From Chitinophagaceae bacterium (GTDB lineage: Bacteria > Bacteroidota > Bacteroidia > Chitinophagales > Chitinophagaceae): 6,682 nucleotides of DNA. The stretch covers positions 1 to 6,682 of the forward strand of contig JAACZX010000136.1 of the NCBI GenBank assembly GCA_009996555.1, written 5' to 3'. Both the position numbers and the translations under genes were made by a program. Under the pieces are notes generated by a model that was given only the letters and a program-made list of their open reading frames with translations, did no database searches and was not told the DNA's origin. Positions 5,953 through 6,682 of the stretch are shown here, in pieces; position 1 is the stretch's first letter, and each line of letters starts with the position of its first letter.

Positions 5953-6682
5953 TTATTTATTCGTTACATCATCCCATAACCAGATCAGTGATTCAGGCAA
6001 TATACTTCCACCATGTTTGCCGCTATGTGTGCCTGTTCCTTTTTCAAATTTTAATTCATAGCCTTTGAATTGCAGGGCTGATTCCATTTCGAGGTTGGCA
6101 AGCCACCAGTTGCCATGTTCATTGTTGAGATCGTTTGATCCGTCTTGCATAAAGATCTTTATATCCTTCCTTTTATGTTTACGGATGATCGATGGATAAT
6201 TATTTCCTCCACGGATATTCGTATAGCTTCCAATATGACTCAACACTTTGCTGAAATACTCCGGATGTTCCCATGCTGCTGTAAACGCACAAATGGCACC
6301 ACTCGACAAACCACCAATTCCATGCATCTTCGGATCATTGCTGATATTGTATTGTTTTTTCAGTTCCGGAATAATTTCATCTATCAGCAGTGTTGCATAC
6401 CGATCATCCAATACATCATATTCATCTGCCCGGTTCCTTGCTGCAAACCTGTTAGGCGGATAATCGTTTGTTGGATGACCAGGATTTACAAACAAACAAA
6501 TGGTGACAGGTAATTTTTTCTGATGAATTAAATTATCGTAAACAATCGGCACACGAAAGTCGCCTGAATCATTTACATAACTATGCCCATCCTGGAAAAC
6601 CATAAGTGCTGCCGGCTTTGTGGCATCGTATTGAGCAGGCACATACACATAATACTCACGAAAGTTATTATAGATCTTGCTT
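5953..6682 (-). CDS. Esterase, alpha/beta-hydrolase of the enterochelin-esterase/CE1-like family (N-terminus beyond right edge)
   Basis: The frame is open to the right edge (S-K-I-Y-N-N-F-R-E-Y-Y-V-Y-V-P-A-Q-Y-D), and the GTG at 6648 encodes an internal Val of the conserved R-x-Y-x-V-Y-V-P strand, so it is not the start. About 242 residues are visible. The protein has an early FQDG (oxyanion-side strand), the nucleophile elbow G-L-S-S-G with the Ser codon at 6306-6304, a D-G-S-N-D segment (likely acid region) and a C-terminal G-T-H-S-G-K-H-G-G stretch holding the candidate catalytic His, followed by the ending L-I-W-L-W-D. This fits the esterase-D/Fes-like fold (PF00756), which includes acetyl-xylan and feruloyl esterases as well as siderophore esterases. 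With a xylanase two genes downstream, removal of acetyl, feruloyl or other ester groups from hemicellulose is the favoured role, but the substrate cannot be read from sequence. It is the first visible gene of the minus-strand group; its promoter lies outside. Confidence 0.82.
   Translation of the reverse strand, partial: SKIYNNFREYYVYVPAQYDATKPAALMVFQDGHSYVNDSGDFRVPIVYDNLIHQKKLPVTICLFVNPGHPTNDYPPNRFAARNRADEYDVLDDRYATLLIDEIIPELKKQYNISNDPKMHGIGGLSSGAICAFTAAWEHPEYFSKVLSHIGSYTNIRGGNNYPSIIRKHKRKDIKIFMQDGSNDLNNEHGNWWLANLEMESALQFKGYELKFEKGTGTHSGKHGGSILPESLIWLWDDVTNK

Noticed and set aside
6145..6513. Plus-strand open frame (122 codons) opposite the esterase
   Set aside because: It is antisense to a gene with intact catalytic motifs, and no independent evidence of coding is seen.
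5953..6648. GTG at 6648 as the start of the esterase
   Set aside because: The conserved sequence FREYYVYVPAQYD continues upstream of it in the same frame to the window edge, so the Val is internal and the gene is partial.
1..6682. CRISPR arrays, tRNA/rRNA genes, insertion sequences, prophage or defence genes
   Set aside because: No regularly spaced repeats, cloverleaf-like segments, transposase motifs or terminal inverted repeats were found on either strand.

Overview
The window looks like chromosome from a Bacteroidota bacterium, most likely a Chitinophagaceae-type soil or freshwater organism. Pointers are the moderate-to-low GC content, AT-rich leaders with almost no Shine-Dalgarno sequences, TAnnTTTG-like promoter boxes, a Bacteroidota-type L,D-transpeptidase, and protein sequences that read like that family. 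This placement is inferred from sequence character, not from a database search. No RNA gene, insertion sequence, phage gene or CRISPR array is visible.

Left part (1-1397). The window opens inside a plus-strand membrane protein, the C-terminal end of a PAP2-like protein. A convergent minus-strand gene follows, encoding an exported L,D-transpeptidase. A hairpin at 225-248 lies between them and best serves the minus-strand gene. The region from about 1067 to 1397 carries no convincing gene. It is the divergent promoter region between the transpeptidase and a plus-strand cysteine desulfurase.

Middle (1398-2552). A complete NifS/IscS-type cysteine desulfurase stands alone. It converges on the next minus-strand gene with only 12 bp between the stop codons.

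Right part (2565-6682). Four minus-strand genes lie close together and look like one operon, read right to left: an alpha/beta-hydrolase esterase (its N-terminus is beyond the window), a fumarylacetoacetate-hydrolase-fold enzyme that resembles 2-keto-3-deoxy-pentonate dehydratases, a GH10 endo-xylanase that apparently starts at TTG, and a GntP-family sugar-acid permease. Gaps are 18, 4 and 42 bp.

Taken together, the operon suggests xylan or xylo-oligosaccharide breakdown in the periplasm, uptake of a sugar acid, and oxidative (Weimberg-type) pentose catabolism in the cytoplasm. The missing steps (sugar dehydrogenase, lactonase, sugar-acid dehydratase, 2-ketoglutarate semialdehyde dehydrogenase) would have to be encoded elsewhere, possibly just beyond the right edge. 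This is the most interesting idea in the window, and it is an inference from gene content.
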